A DNA stretch of 64,000 nt from Ramlibacter henchirensis (lineage in GTDB: Bacteria; Pseudomonadota; Gammaproteobacteria; Burkholderiales; Burkholderiaceae_C), in the NCBI RefSeq assembly GCF_004682015.1, contig NZ_SMLM01000001.1:620001-684000 (forward strand). The letters are read 5' to 3'. The notes under the pieces are model-generated. The model saw nothing but the letters and a program-made list of their open reading frames with translations, had not been told where the DNA came from and ran no database searches. This document shows, one piece after another, positions 32,082 to 41,204 of the stretch. The translations under genes were made by a program, and so were the position numbers. Each line of letters starts with the position of its first letter. The first letter of the stretch is position 1.

Positions 32082-33631
32082 GGCGCCCGCAGGACCTCCC
32101 TGATGTAGGCGTCCGCAGGGTGCAGTGCATCGGCGGCGTTGTGGAGGTAGGCCATCGCCGGCCCGGCGAAGACCGTCAGCGCCAGGCAGGCGGCGATCAG
32201 CGCTCCCACGGGGACGATCTCGATGAGGCGCACCCGCGGGACCACGCCGGAACCGCCCCAGAACGCCCGGACGCCGGCGCGTGCCAGCGCGATCACCGAG
32301 GCCAGGCCCGAGAGCAGGACGAGGCCCAGGAGGACCCAGGCCCGCGCAGCGATCGCATCGGTGTGGAGGATCGCGGCCATCAGCGAGAACTTGGCCACGA
32401 ACCCGGCCAGCGGCGGCAGCCCGGCGATCAGCAGCGAGGTGAACGAGAACGCCAGCCCCAGCATCGCCATGCTGGCGGGGATCAGCACGCCCACTGGCTC
32501 CTCCGGCTCCTCCTCTTCATCCTGCAGCCCGAATGCGTCGGCCGTCACGGCCAGCACGTTCGCGCCCGGGGTGCGCGAGCGATCGATCAGTTCGACCAGG
32601 AGGAACAGGGCGGCGGTCCCCAGCGTGGACGTCAGCAGGTACAGCAGCGCCGGCGCGATGGTCGCCACGCCGCCGACCCCGACGGCAGCCAGCAGCGTTC
32701 CGGCGGAAGACAGCAGGCTGAAGCTGGCGATACGGCCGAGGTCCTGCGAGCCGAGCATCCCCACCATCCCGAAGGCGAGCGTGATCATGCCCCCGTAGGC
32801 GATCAGGTCGGCGACGGGCAGGCCGCCGAAGACGACGTACGACACACGCAGGACGGCATAGATGCCGACCTTGCTGAGGATGCAGAAGAGCGCGGCCGCC
32901 GGCGCGCTGCTGGCTGAATACGTGGCCGGCAGCCAGAAGCCCAGGGGCCACATGCCCGCCTTGACGAGGAAGGCGACGCCCAGCACGGCGGCGCCGACCT
33001 CCAGCAGCGGGCGATCGTGCACCGGGATCTGCGGCAGCCGCACCGCGAGGTCGGCCATGTTCAGCGTGCCCGCCATGCCGTACAGCAGGCTCGCCCCGAC
33101 CAGGAACAGCAGCGATGCGGCCAGGTTGACGACGATGTAGTGCAGCCCGGCGCGCACGCGCAGGATCCCGCCTCCGTGCAGCGCCAGGCCATACGAGGCC
33201 GCCAGCAGCAGCTCGAAGAACACGAACAGGTTGAAGAGGTCGCCGGTGAGGAAGGCGCCGCCCAGCCCCGAAAAGAGGAACTGCACCAGCGCATGGAAAT
33301 GCGGCCCGACCCGGTGCCAGCGGGCCAGCGAGAACAGCAGGGCCGTCAGCCCGAGCACCGCCGTCAGCAGCACCATCACCGCGGCCAGACGGTCCGCGAC
33401 CAGGACGATGCCCGCCGGCGCCAGCCAGCCACCGAGCGAGTACACGTGCGTGACGGCCGCGTCGGCGCGGACCGCCAGTGCGAGCGCCGCCAGCAGCAGC
33501 AGGAGCGTGCTGGCCAAGCTGATCGAGGCCTTCAGGACATGACGCGGCTCGTCGATCACCAGCAGGAACGCTCCCGCGAGCAGCGGCAGCACCACCGGGA
33601 TCACGACGAGGTGCTGCACCAGCCCGCTCAC
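32078..33631 (-). CDS. mrpD: Mrp Na+/H+ antiporter subunit D
   Basis: 517 residues, about 14 membrane helices, related to respiratory complex I subunits NuoM/N. Landmarks are FVFFELLLAASYGLALHGG, VKAGMWPLGFWLPATYSASSAPAAALFCILSKVGIYAVLRV (the conserved proton-path Lys) and GLPPLAGFVAKFSLMAA. It overlaps mrpC and mrpE by four bases each. MrpD is thought to carry one of the ion channels of the complex. An acidic loop around DEEEEPEEP, near residue 400, is longer than in most relatives. Confidence 0.95.
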   Translation of the reverse strand: MSGLVQHLVVIPVVLPLLAGAFLLVIDEPRHVLKASISLASTLLLLLAALALAVRADAAVTHVYSLGGWLAPAGIVLVADRLAAVMVLLTAVLGLTALLFSLARWHRVGPHFHALVQFLFSGLGGAFLTGDLFNLFVFFELLLAASYGLALHGGGILRVRAGLHYIVVNLAASLLFLVGASLLYGMAGTLNMADLAVRLPQIPVHDRPLLEVGAAVLGVAFLVKAGMWPLGFWLPATYSASSAPAAALFCILSKVGIYAVLRVSYVVFGGLPVADLIAYGGMITLAFGMVGMLGSQDLGRIASFSLLSSAGTLLAAVGVGGVATIAPALLYLLTSTLGTAALFLLVELIDRSRTPGANVLAVTADAFGLQDEEEEPEEPVGVLIPASMAMLGLAFSFTSLLIAGLPPLAGFVAKFSLMAAILHTDAIAARAWVLLGLVLLSGLASVIALARAGVRAFWGGSGVVPRVRLIEIVPVGALIAACLALTVFAGPAMAYLHNAADALHPADAYIREVLRAP

Positions 33632-33972
33632 CGTTCGGGCTCCTGTCCGTCGACGTGGTCGGTGCCCGTCAGGCCGCGAGCGGCCAGCAGCACCACCAGC
33701 AGCAATGCCGTGGTGGCGAATGCGATCACGATCGCGGTCAGGACGAGCGCCTGGGGCAGTGGATCGGCGAACCGGGACGGGTCCGTGGCGCCCATCGTCG
33801 CGACGATCGGCGCCACGCCGCCCCGCACCCAGCCCATCACGAAGATGAACAGGTTCACCGCGTAGGAGAGCAGCGACAGGCCGACGATGACCTGGAACGT
33901 GCGCGGCCGCAGGACCAGCCAGACGCCCGACGCCGTCAGGACCGCGATGCCGAGCGCGACCACGATCTCCAT
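33628..33972 (-). CDS. mrpC: Mrp Na+/H+ antiporter subunit C
   Basis: 114 residues, three helices, NuoK-like: MEIVVALGIAVLTASGVWLVLRPRTFQVIVGLSLLSYAVNLFIF, then FADPLPQALVLTAIVIAFATTALLLVVL with the conserved DPLPQALVLTAIVI motif. The ATG overlaps the mrpA stop, and the end overlaps mrpD by four bases. A very long open frame running through this region in the same frame as mrpC is only a shadow of mrpA. Confidence 0.94.
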   Translation of the reverse strand: MEIVVALGIAVLTASGVWLVLRPRTFQVIVGLSLLSYAVNLFIFVMGWVRGGVAPIVATMGATDPSRFADPLPQALVLTAIVIAFATTALLLVVLLAARGLTGTDHVDGQEPER

Positions 33973-36836
33973 CAGCGCCTTTCCGCGGAGCGGTGCGCTC
34001 GGGTCGATTGGTGACCGAGCGAAGTCAGCAGCAGCGCGGAGGCTCCGACCACCAGGAGGAAGACACCGAGGTCGAAGAAGAAGGCGCTGGGCAGGTGCAC
34101 TTCGCCCAGCAGGGGCAGCGTGAAGTGGGCGAGGTGGGACGTGAGGAACGGGTGGCCGAACAGCCACGAGGCGGCCCCCGTGCCCACGGCCAGGACGAGC
34201 CCGAACGTCATCCAGCTCAGGGGCCGGATGGGCAGTCGGTCTTCCGTGCGGCGGGTGCCGCCCGCCATGTACTGCAGGATTAGGCCGATGGCCATGGTGA
34301 CGCCCGCCGCGAAGCCGCCGCCCGGAAGGTTGTGCCCGCGAAAGAGCAGGTACACCGCCACCACGCCGGCGGCAGGGAACATCCACCGCATGATGACAGC
34401 GGGGATCGCGAGGTCCTCGCGCTTGGCGGCCGGCGTCTGCGCCAAGCGCTGGAGGGGCGGCTCGATGCTCTCCGGCGCCGGGCGGAAACGCCGCAGCAAG
34501 GCATACACCGTGATGGCCACCACGCCGAGCACGGAGATCTCGCCCAGCGTGTCGAAGCCCCGGAAGTCCACGATGATCACGTTGACGACGTTCGTGCCGC
34601 CGCCCAGCGGCCACGCCTTCTCGAGGAAGAACCGCGAGACGGTGCCCTCGGGAAGCGGACGCGTCATGACGGCGTAGGCGATCAGGCCGAGGCCGGTGCC
34701 GGAGCAGATCGCCAAGGCGAGATCGCGGGCGCGGCGCGGCAGCGCCTTGCGGGCCGCGGCAGGAGTCCTGGTGTACGGCAGGCGGATGGGGAGCCAGCGC
34801 AACCCGAGCAGCAGCAGGATCGTCGTCACGATCTCCACGAGCAGCTGCGTCAGGGCAAGGTCGGGAGCCGACAGCCAGACGAAGGTGAGGCAGACCACCA
34901 GGCCCGCCCCGCCGGAGAGCACCAGCGCGACGAACCGGTGGAACTTGGCCTGCCAGGCCGCGCCGACGGCGCATGCCATGCCCACGATCCAGACGAGCAC
35001 GAACGCCAGGTCCGCTTCGGTGCCGGGCAGCGAACCGAAGGTGGCGCCCGGCCAGGCCAGCCACAATCCCGCCACCAGCGTGAACAGGAGCAGCAGGCCC
35101 AGTTGCGGCTGCAGCCTGCGAGTGCCCATCAGCCGTTCGGCTGCGCGCGCCCACCGCCAGGAGATGGCCGCGAGCAGGGCATCGAACACGCGGCGTCCCC
35201 GGATGGGCGGCATCAGCGGCGTGCGGTCGTGACCGGCCGCCAGGTGGCGCTGGAGCAGCAGGAAGAGGACGGCGCCGCCGCCAAGCGCGGCCAGGCTCAT
35301 CATCAGCGGCACCGTCAGGCCGTGCCACACCGCGAGGCTGTAGGGCGGCACCTCGGGGCCGAGGACCGACCTCACCGCGAGGTCCAGTACCGGGCCGATG
35401 GTGAACGCCGGAAAGATTCCCACGACAAGGCAGGCCAGCACCAGGAACTCGATCGGCAGGCGCATCCAGCGAGGCGGTTCGTGCGGGACCCGCGGCAGCC
35501 CGGCTGCCGGTGGCCCGAAGAACACGCCGTTGATGAACCTCAACGAATAGGCGACGCTGAAGATGCCCCACGCCGTCGCGATGTAGGGCAGGGCGCGGTC
35601 GAGCGCCGGGACGGGCCCTTCGGCGCGCAGCGACTCCGCGAAGAACATCTCCTTGGACAGGAAGCCATTGAGGAGCGGGACACCGGCCATCGCAGCGGCT
35701 GCCACCATGGCCAGCGTCGCGGTGATGGGCATGTGGCGGTAAAGGCCGGAGAGCCGCCGGATGTCGCGCGTTCCCGCTTCGTGGTCGATGATGCCGGCGG
35801 CCATGAAGAGCGAAGCCTTGAACGTCGCATGGTTCATGACGTGGAACACGGCTGCCACCAGCGCCAGCGGACTGTTCAGCCCGAGCAGAGCCGTCATCAG
35901 GCCGAGATGGCTCACGGTGGAATAGGCGAGCAGTCCCTTGAGGTCGTGCTGGAAGATGGCGGCATACGCGCCGAGGACGAGCGTGGCCAGGCCCGCCGTG
36001 CCGATGACCCACATCCACGCGTCGGTGCCCGCCAATGCCGGCCAGAGCCGCACCAGGAGGAAGATCCCAAGCTTGACCATCGCCGCCGAATGCAGGTACG
36101 CAGACACCGGGGTCGGCGCAGCCATCGCCTGGGGGAGCCAGAAGTGGAACGGGAACTGCGCGGACTTCGTGAGGGCGCCCGCCGCCACGAGCAGCAGTGC
36201 AGGCAGGTACAGCGAGTGGGCCCTGATCCGATCGGCCGCGGCCAGCACCGCGTCGAGGTCGTAGCTGCTGGCGATGCGGCCCAGGATCAGGACGCCTGCG
36301 AACAGGCACAGCCCGCCGGCCGAGGTGATGATGAGCGACATGCGCGCGCCGTCGCGCGCCGGCGCGTTGTGGTGCCAGTAGCCGATGAGCAGGAACGAGA
36401 GGATGCTGGTCAGCTCCCAGAAGAACACCAGCTGGAACAGGTTCCCCGACAGCACCACGCCGAGCATGGCGCCCATGAAGGCGAGGAAGAAAGCGTAGAA
36501 CCGAGCGACGGGGTCCTGCGGCGACATGTAGTAGCGCGCGTACAGCACGACGAGCAGGCCGATGCCCGTGACCAGCATGCAGAACATCCAGGACAGCCCG
36601 TCCATGCGCAACGTGAAGTCCAGTCCCGCGGCGGGCACCCACGGTGCCTGCAGGCGCAGCACCGCACCGGCGTTCACGCCCTCGTGCAGTACGGAAGTGA
36701 CGACGAGCGCGGCCAACGAAGCCGCCACCGCGATCCACACGGCGGCCCCGCGCCTTCGGGCCGGAAGCACCAGCGCGGCGGCGCTGCCCACGAAAGGCAG
36801 CAGCAGGAGGGCGATCAGGAATGCTTCATCAGGCAT
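33972..36836 (-). CDS. mrpA: Mrp Na+/H+ antiporter subunit A fused to subunit B
   Basis: 954 residues, longer than a plain MrpA because an MrpB domain is fused at the C-terminus. The first ~500 residues are NuoL-like (YMSPQDPVARFYAFFLAFMGAM; SAQFPFHFWLPQAMAAPTPVSAYLHSAAMVKLGIFLL; HDLKGLLAYSTVSHLGLM). Next comes the MrpA-specific region with AVMTRPLPEG and VNVIIVDFRGFDTLGEISVLGVVAITVYALLRR. The end, from about residue 800, is MrpB-like (RGHNLPGGGFAAGVTMAIGLILQYMAGG). It starts the A(B)CDEFG operon. The complex exports Na+ (or K+) in exchange for H+ and supports pH and salt tolerance. Confidence 0.95.
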   Translation of the reverse strand: MPDEAFLIALLLLPFVGSAAALVLPARRRGAAVWIAVAASLAALVVTSVLHEGVNAGAVLRLQAPWVPAAGLDFTLRMDGLSWMFCMLVTGIGLLVVLYARYYMSPQDPVARFYAFFLAFMGAMLGVVLSGNLFQLVFFWELTSILSFLLIGYWHHNAPARDGARMSLIITSAGGLCLFAGVLILGRIASSYDLDAVLAAADRIRAHSLYLPALLLVAAGALTKSAQFPFHFWLPQAMAAPTPVSAYLHSAAMVKLGIFLLVRLWPALAGTDAWMWVIGTAGLATLVLGAYAAIFQHDLKGLLAYSTVSHLGLMTALLGLNSPLALVAAVFHVMNHATFKASLFMAAGIIDHEAGTRDIRRLSGLYRHMPITATLAMVAAAAMAGVPLLNGFLSKEMFFAESLRAEGPVPALDRALPYIATAWGIFSVAYSLRFINGVFFGPPAAGLPRVPHEPPRWMRLPIEFLVLACLVVGIFPAFTIGPVLDLAVRSVLGPEVPPYSLAVWHGLTVPLMMSLAALGGGAVLFLLLQRHLAAGHDRTPLMPPIRGRRVFDALLAAISWRWARAAERLMGTRRLQPQLGLLLLFTLVAGLWLAWPGATFGSLPGTEADLAFVLVWIVGMACAVGAAWQAKFHRFVALVLSGGAGLVVCLTFVWLSAPDLALTQLLVEIVTTILLLLGLRWLPIRLPYTRTPAAARKALPRRARDLALAICSGTGLGLIAYAVMTRPLPEGTVSRFFLEKAWPLGGGTNVVNVIIVDFRGFDTLGEISVLGVVAITVYALLRRFRPAPESIEPPLQRLAQTPAAKREDLAIPAVIMRWMFPAAGVVAVYLLFRGHNLPGGGFAAGVTMAIGLILQYMAGGTRRTEDRLPIRPLSWMTFGLVLAVGTGAASWLFGHPFLTSHLAHFTLPLLGEVHLPSAFFFDLGVFLLVVGASALLLTSLGHQSTRAHRSAERR

Positions 36837-36898
36837 GTTGCGCGGGCAAGGCAGGGCACCATGCGTTCAGAGCTTATCTGAGTGCATGGCGTGACGCT

Positions 36899-37036
36899 TC
36901 ACGCGGCGCAGTACACCAAGCCCCAACCTTGCTCCCGCGCGACGAGGGCCGCCCTTCGCGCGGCCTTGTTGCTGCCGGTCGAGCGCGTGCTGATCACCAG
37001 CACTTCACTCACTCGCGTGCAGTCGAGCTCGGTCAA
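36899..37036 (-). pseudogene. Possible remnant of a universal stress protein N-terminus
   Basis: A short leftward frame after the SpeD-SpeE stop reads RVSEVLVISTRSTGSNKAARRAALVAREQGWGLVYCAA and then stops. The strand-helix-strand pattern and RAALVARE resemble the first module of the two universal stress proteins in this window (RGALVARDRG and RAALIARDLG). No start codon with a ribosome site and no rest of the domain are present, so it would be a fragment. The resemblance is short and could be chance. The rest of this 230-base gap should hold the mrp promoter. Confidence 0.3.
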
Positions 37037-37066
37037 GGTGCGTTCATCGTGGGTTGCGTATCCAGG

Positions 37067-38353
37067 TTAATCCTCCGAGTGGTTCATCCGGGTGACAGCC
37101 GGTTCGTCAGCGAACAGCGCGCGGTAGAAGTTGGGCAGCGCGAACAGCCCGTCGTGCACCTGCGGGTTGTAGTAGCGCAGGTCGGTGATCGCCCTGCGCC
37201 GCAAGCGCTCGGCCAGCTCGAACGGCGACAGCGAGAGCGTGTCCAGGTCGTCGGACGCGACGGCCATGCCCCAGTAGGCCCCGTACAGCGGGATGTGCAG
37301 TCCGTAGGGCGACACGATCCGGAACGTGCGACGCAGCGAGCGAAGCAGCGAACGAACCTGCTCACCCTCGAAGAACGGCGCGCCGAGGTGGAGCACCACC
37401 GCGCCTCCAGGGGCCAGGATGTGCTTGAGCCGGCCCATGAAGTTCTGCGTGTACATGGGGCCGGCTGGCGTCTCGGGATCGGTGAGGTCCAGAAACACCA
37501 GGTCAAACGTTTCCTCGGTCTCGTTGACGAAGCGATCGCCGTCCTCGCACAGGATCTGCACGCGCGGGTCGTCGAGCGCGCCACGATGGATGCTGGCGAG
37601 CTCGCGTCGCGCCACCCCGATCACCTCGGCGTCCAGCTCGACCAGTGTGACGTGCCGCACCGAGCCGTGTTTGAGCAGCTCCTCGGCGGCGCCACCGTCG
37701 CCTCCGCCCAGGATCAGGGCGCGTTCGGGAAACGGATGGACCAGCGCGACCGGGTGGACCAGTGCCTCGTGATAGAAGAACTCGTCGGCCTCGGAGGTCA
37801 TGAAGCGGCCGTCGAGGCGCAGAGTGCGCCCGAGCTGGGAGGACTCCAGCAGTTCGAGCCGCTGGTAGGGGGTGCGCGTGAAGAGCAGCCGGCGCTGGAA
37901 ACGAAAGCCATACACGCTTTCGCCATTCAGCGCTTCAAGGACAACCTCATCCGGATCGCCCGCCGCCGCATCGGGCCTGCCGCGGCGCAGTTGCTGCCGT
38001 CGCGAGCGCCCGGGCTGGAATGCATGCTCGAGCGCCGACATCAGTTCTCGTGCCTTGCCGGAGTTGTCCCCGGTGAAGTTGCAGACGTACACGTCGAGGG
38101 TGACGCCGCCGACTTCCGGCCAGGTGTGCACGGCGAGATGCGACTCGGCCAGCAGCAGCATGCCGGTCACTCCGCCGGGAGAACCCGCATGGTCGGGGAA
38201 CTTGTGCCAGCGCTGCGCGACGATCGTCAGACCGGCGCCGATGGTGAGCGACGCGCACAGGTCGGCCAGCCGGGCGCGGTCGGTGAGCAGGGCGGGATCG
38301 CAGCGGCAGCCGTGCAGGTCCGCTGTCAGGTGCAGTCCTTCCATCAGAGGCAT
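37067..38353 (-). CDS. Fused S-adenosylmethionine decarboxylase / polyamine aminopropyltransferase
   Basis: 428 residues joining two enzymes. Residues ~1-115 are a bacterial AdoMet decarboxylase: LLLAESHLAVHTWPE contains Ser71, where self-cleavage would make the pyruvoyl cofactor, with His76 and Cys91 at the same +5 and +20 spacing as in known enzymes. From ~140 on is an aminopropyltransferase (spermidine synthase): RALILGGGDGGAAEELLKHG, VTLVELDAEVI and LVFLDLTDPETPAGPMYTQNF with the conserved Asp. Together they turn AdoMet and a diamine into a longer polyamine. The start overlaps the universal stress gene stop by 10 bases, so the two are coupled. SpeD-SpeE fusions are known but uncommon. Confidence 0.92.
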   Translation of the reverse strand: MPLMEGLHLTADLHGCRCDPALLTDRARLADLCASLTIGAGLTIVAQRWHKFPDHAGSPGGVTGMLLLAESHLAVHTWPEVGGVTLDVYVCNFTGDNSGKARELMSALEHAFQPGRSRRQQLRRGRPDAAAGDPDEVVLEALNGESVYGFRFQRRLLFTRTPYQRLELLESSQLGRTLRLDGRFMTSEADEFFYHEALVHPVALVHPFPERALILGGGDGGAAEELLKHGSVRHVTLVELDAEVIGVARRELASIHRGALDDPRVQILCEDGDRFVNETEETFDLVFLDLTDPETPAGPMYTQNFMGRLKHILAPGGAVVLHLGAPFFEGEQVRSLLRSLRRTFRIVSPYGLHIPLYGAYWGMAVASDDLDTLSLSPFELAERLRRRAITDLRYYNPQVHDGLFALPNFYRALFADEPAVTRMNHSED

Positions 38354-39300
38354 CCTTTGCGCAATGGGCCTTCACGGTCCGGCAGCGGCAGCATCAACAC
38401 GTCGGCGCTGCCCTCGCTGATCACCCGGTGGCAGACGCCATCCGCGAGCAGCTGGCCCAGGATCGACCCCTTTTGCTTGCCCACGACCACGAGTTGCGAG
38501 CGGCTGGCGCGCGCGACCTCCAGCACCCGCATGGCGGGGTGGCCGAAGGAAACCAGCGCCGCGGCGCGCTCCAACGCTCCTGCCCCCGCGATCAGGCGAT
38601 TGAGTTCTCGATAAGCGTCGCTGGACCTGCGCTGGCGCTGCATCCGCAGCGAATGTTCCGGCGCATCGGCGATCCGCAGCGTCTGTTCCTGGGACGTGCC
38701 CAGGACATGCATGACGCGGATGCGCGGGTCGCGCGAGATCCGTTGGGCTGCTCCGATCAGGGCGGCGGCGGCGTCGTCGAGCGTCACCGGAACCAGCACC
38801 CGCCGGTAGCGGGCGGACGCGGGGCGCCGCACGACGAGCGTGGGCATGAACACCGAGCGGAAGAGCCTCTCGGCCGCCGTGCCGAACAGGCATTCGGTGA
38901 ACGCGTTGCCGCGCTCGTAGGGCAGCACCACGAGACCGGGCGGCGGGGCGAGACCCGCCAGCAGCTCGCGTACGTCCCCCTGCGCCGCATTGCCGGCAGC
39001 GGCGACGCCCAGCCGGTGCTGTGCCTGGCGGGCGAGGCGGCCGGCGCGCGCCCGTGCTGATGGCAGGTCCTCCCCGGCATTCACTTGCAGCAAGTGCATC
39101 GGCATGCCCAGGTCACGGGCGATCAGCGCGGCGCGCCAGACCGCGTTGATGCCGTCCAGTGTCGTGTCCGACAGCACGACCACGCAGCGGCCTGCGAGGA
39201 ACGGCGACTGCGCGTCGTCGGGCGCAGGCGGGGCCACGGGATCATGGCGGATGGGATGGAAGAGCTCGAGCGTCTGCCCGGAAAGAGGAATGGCACCCAC
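38344..39300 (-). CDS. Universal stress protein with two UspA domains (paralogue 2)
   Basis: 318 residues from a GTG start seven bases after AGGAG, the same context as paralogue 1. Domain 1 (~35-150) has VVVLSDTTLDGINAVWRAALIARDLGMPMHLLQVN. Domain 2 (~155-305) has YRRVLVPVTLDDAAAALIGAAQRISRDPRIRVMHVLGTSQEQTLRIADAPE, and ends with SQLVVVGKQKGSILGQLLADGVCHRVISEGSADVLML, close to the nucleotide-binding end of UspA. It shares the hairpin leader with paralogue 1. Its stop overlaps the SpeD-SpeE fusion gene, linking stress signalling to polyamine synthesis in one operon. Confidence 0.9.
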   Translation of the reverse strand: MGAIPLSGQTLELFHPIRHDPVAPPAPDDAQSPFLAGRCVVVLSDTTLDGINAVWRAALIARDLGMPMHLLQVNAGEDLPSARARAGRLARQAQHRLGVAAAGNAAQGDVRELLAGLAPPPGLVVLPYERGNAFTECLFGTAAERLFRSVFMPTLVVRRPASARYRRVLVPVTLDDAAAALIGAAQRISRDPRIRVMHVLGTSQEQTLRIADAPEHSLRMQRQRRSSDAYRELNRLIAGAGALERAAALVSFGHPAMRVLEVARASRSQLVVVGKQKGSILGQLLADGVCHRVISEGSADVLMLPLPDREGPLRKGCL

Positions 39301-39548
39301 GACGCACTCCTGGTGAGAGGGTCTCGCCTGCCGCGGGCAGGCGCACCGGCGCGGGGTGGGCCCGGCGATTCAGGTTGCGCGTTGCTGGGAGTGAATCGCC
39401 GGGCTCAGGAAAGTGCTGTCGGCTGCGGGGTCCGCTGGGATTCCATGTCCACGAGCACCGCATGGCGCCCGCCTGCCTGACGCGACGCGCAAGCACGCGG
39501 GCGGATGGCGAAGGAGAGGGAGGGCGTCGTGTTCACGGGGTCAGTGTA
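39301..39548 (-). promoter_or_regulatory. Hairpin leader and promoter of universal stress gene 2
   Basis: Reading leftward: -10-like TACACT (39543-39548), CGTGAACACG, CTCGTGGAC, then GCCGACAGCACTTTCCTGAG. Hairpin I has 13-bp arms (39360-39372 with 39392-39404, 19-nt loop) and the core CCCGGCGATTCA. Hairpin II, CGCCTGCC with GGCAGGCG (39325-39332 and 39336-39343), precedes AGGAG and the GTG start. Hairpin I ends 59 nt before the start codon, against 62 in the other leader. The changed sequence but kept pairing of hairpin II favours a role as RNA. Confidence 0.65.
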
Positions 39549-39954
39549 GGCTGGCCCGGCAGATTTGTTCCACGCGCCGGGAAAGACCTGTCGTTCCTTG
39601 CCAGATTTGGCTGTTCCGGTTTGCAGTGGCCGATACTCACGTCGTGATGAATTTCGCCATCGCCGTCGATCGAGCAGCATCCGCGCGCGCACTCTTCATG
39701 CTGCGCGCGTGGGACGGCCTGCGTCCGGCCATTGCGCCGGCGGCGCGGATTCAGCACCGAACCGCCGCACATCCCTGAGCCCGACGGTCGGCCCTTCACC
39801 CCTCAAGCGCTGACTTTCGACCGCCGGGCAAGAACCCCGCGCGAACGTGCCGCTCGTCAAGGCGAGCGGCGTGGGCGCTGCATGGCAGACCGTCGACGAT
39901 GCGGGCCGACCGGCCGTCGAGGGCGTGCGTGCATGCGCCGCTGGCGATTGCTTC
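39549..39954. other. Intergenic region between divergent transcription units
   Basis: About 400 bases between the leftward universal stress promoter and the beta-helix protein gene. An in-frame GTG at 39847 could extend that gene by 36 residues. Otherwise I see no gene, repeat or clear operator. Confidence 0.4.
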
Positions 39955-40455
39955 ATGGACTTCACGAGGAACTTCATCCGGGCCAAGAGCCCGTGTGCCG
40001 ACGGCCTGCGTTGGTACTTGCGCCACCATGACCAGCTGGGCGGCTACCAGCAGATCCTCGACGCGCTGGTGGAAGCCGGCCGGATCGACGATGCCTGCTG
40101 GCTGCTCGATCAGCTTGGCCCGACCAACACGCTGCTGGAGGTCGACTTCCTGCAGGCCGACGCAGTGGTCTTCGCGGGAACGATCAGGGCACGAGGTGGC
40201 ATCGAAGCAAGTGGCCTGCTTCGCGCGGGGCGCTCGATTTTCAGCGACGGCGGGATCGTCGCCGGATCGGACATCGTCGCGGGCGACGAAGTGCGCTCGC
40301 GCGGCGCTGTCCGGGCATCGCGCGACCTGGCGGCGAAAGGCGGGCTGCGAGCACGCTGGATCGTCGTCGGAGGTGGGATCGTCAGCGCGAGCGCGCGCCC
40401 ATGCAACCTGGTCAGCGGTTCCTGGTGCGGCGCCGGCGCTTCTCGCCCGGCCTGA
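39955..40455 (+). CDS. Beta-helix-like protein of unknown function
   Basis: 166 residues from the ATG before DFTRNFIRAKSPCADG; an in-frame GTG at 39847 would add 36 residues, and neither start has a strong ribosome site. Residues ~1-65 are helical and end CWLLDQLGPTNTLLEVD. The rest is a run of short valine/glycine/alanine repeats (AVVFAGTIRARGGIEASGLLRAGRSI, GGIVAGSDIVAGDEVRSRGAVRA) typical of left-handed beta-helix or bactofilin-like polymer-forming folds. No enzyme motif is seen. It is followed 10 bases later by a GNAT-like acyltransferase gene, so the two probably work together. Confidence 0.65.
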   Translation: MDFTRNFIRAKSPCADGLRWYLRHHDQLGGYQQILDALVEAGRIDDACWLLDQLGPTNTLLEVDFLQADAVVFAGTIRARGGIEASGLLRAGRSIFSDGGIVAGSDIVAGDEVRSRGAVRASRDLAAKGGLRARWIVVGGGIVSASARPCNLVSGSWCGAGASRPA

Positions 40456-40465
40456 GGAGGGCAGC

Positions 40466-41113
40466 ATGCACGCTTGTCTTGCACCCTCCGGCTTTCCGCC
40501 GGCACGCCCGTTCGCCGAGCTTCGCATCGACGTCCTGCTTCCGCCCTGGGGCGTCGAGTCCGAACTGAGGCGACTGCAGGCGCGGATGCGCCGCGCCGGC
40601 GATCCGCTTTGCGGGCTGCCGACCATTGGCACGCCCCTTTCGGGATTCGCGTTCCGCTACCGGGAAGCGGACGGCGAGCAGTACGTGTACGTGGAGGACC
40701 TGGCGCGCCGGCAGCTTGCCGGATACACGGTGTTCAACCGGCTCGTCGAGCTCGGCCGCCAGGCCGACCTGCACCTGCGGGCGCCGCACTCGAAGTATTC
40801 CCGGCACTACCAGCGCCGTGGCATCGGGTCCGCGGTGTACAGGTGGGCCCTGGAGCGCGGGATGTGCCTGATCACGGGTGCCAGGCAGTCGGTCGCAGCC
40901 CACTCCTTGTGGCATTCGCTGTCTGCGCGTTACGAGCTTGGCTACGTCGACCTGAGGGACAGGAAGCTGTCCTATCTGGGGCGGCACATCGCACCGGCGC
41001 TGCTGGCTGACTTCCACGCGCGGATGATCCTGCTTGGCCGCGGCTGGACCTTGGATCGCTTCGCATGCGAGACCGGTGCGCGGGTGGACGAGGCCGCGCA
41101 AGCAGTGATCTGA
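40466..41113 (+). CDS. GNAT-like acyltransferase (FeeM/autoinducer-synthase type)
   Basis: 215 residues. GAGGAGGGCAGC before the ATG fixes the start. The central motif HYQRRGIGSAVYRWALERG is a good acyl-CoA/acyl-carrier-protein binding loop (R-x-x-G-x-G/A), followed by ITGARQSVAAHSLWHSLSARYELGYVDLRDRKLSYLG. This overall shape resembles GNAT acetyltransferases and the N-acyl amino acid synthases related to LuxI-type enzymes. The substrate is unknown. It lies directly after the beta-helix-like gene on the same strand and close to the stress genes. Confidence 0.65.
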   Translation: MHACLAPSGFPPARPFAELRIDVLLPPWGVESELRRLQARMRRAGDPLCGLPTIGTPLSGFAFRYREADGEQYVYVEDLARRQLAGYTVFNRLVELGRQADLHLRAPHSKYSRHYQRRGIGSAVYRWALERGMCLITGARQSVAAHSLWHSLSARYELGYVDLRDRKLSYLGRHIAPALLADFHARMILLGRGWTLDRFACETGARVDEAAQAVI

Positions 41114-41204
41114 CCGCCGCTGGCGGTGCGCTACGCGGTGCCCGGTGACTTCGACGGCATGACCAGCACGTTGCAGTTCGCTTCCCGCAGAGCGTCGTGG
41201 ATGC

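Noticed and set aside
33628..36738. Very long leftward frame through the mrpA gene
   Set aside because: Only its end (mrpC) is real. The rest is in a different frame from the clear MrpA/MrpB protein and has low-complexity Arg/Gly/Pro composition.
34332..36881. 849-codon + strand frame opposite mrpA
   Set aside because: Antisense shadow, dominated by His, Gln, Arg and Glu, with no ribosome site or motif.
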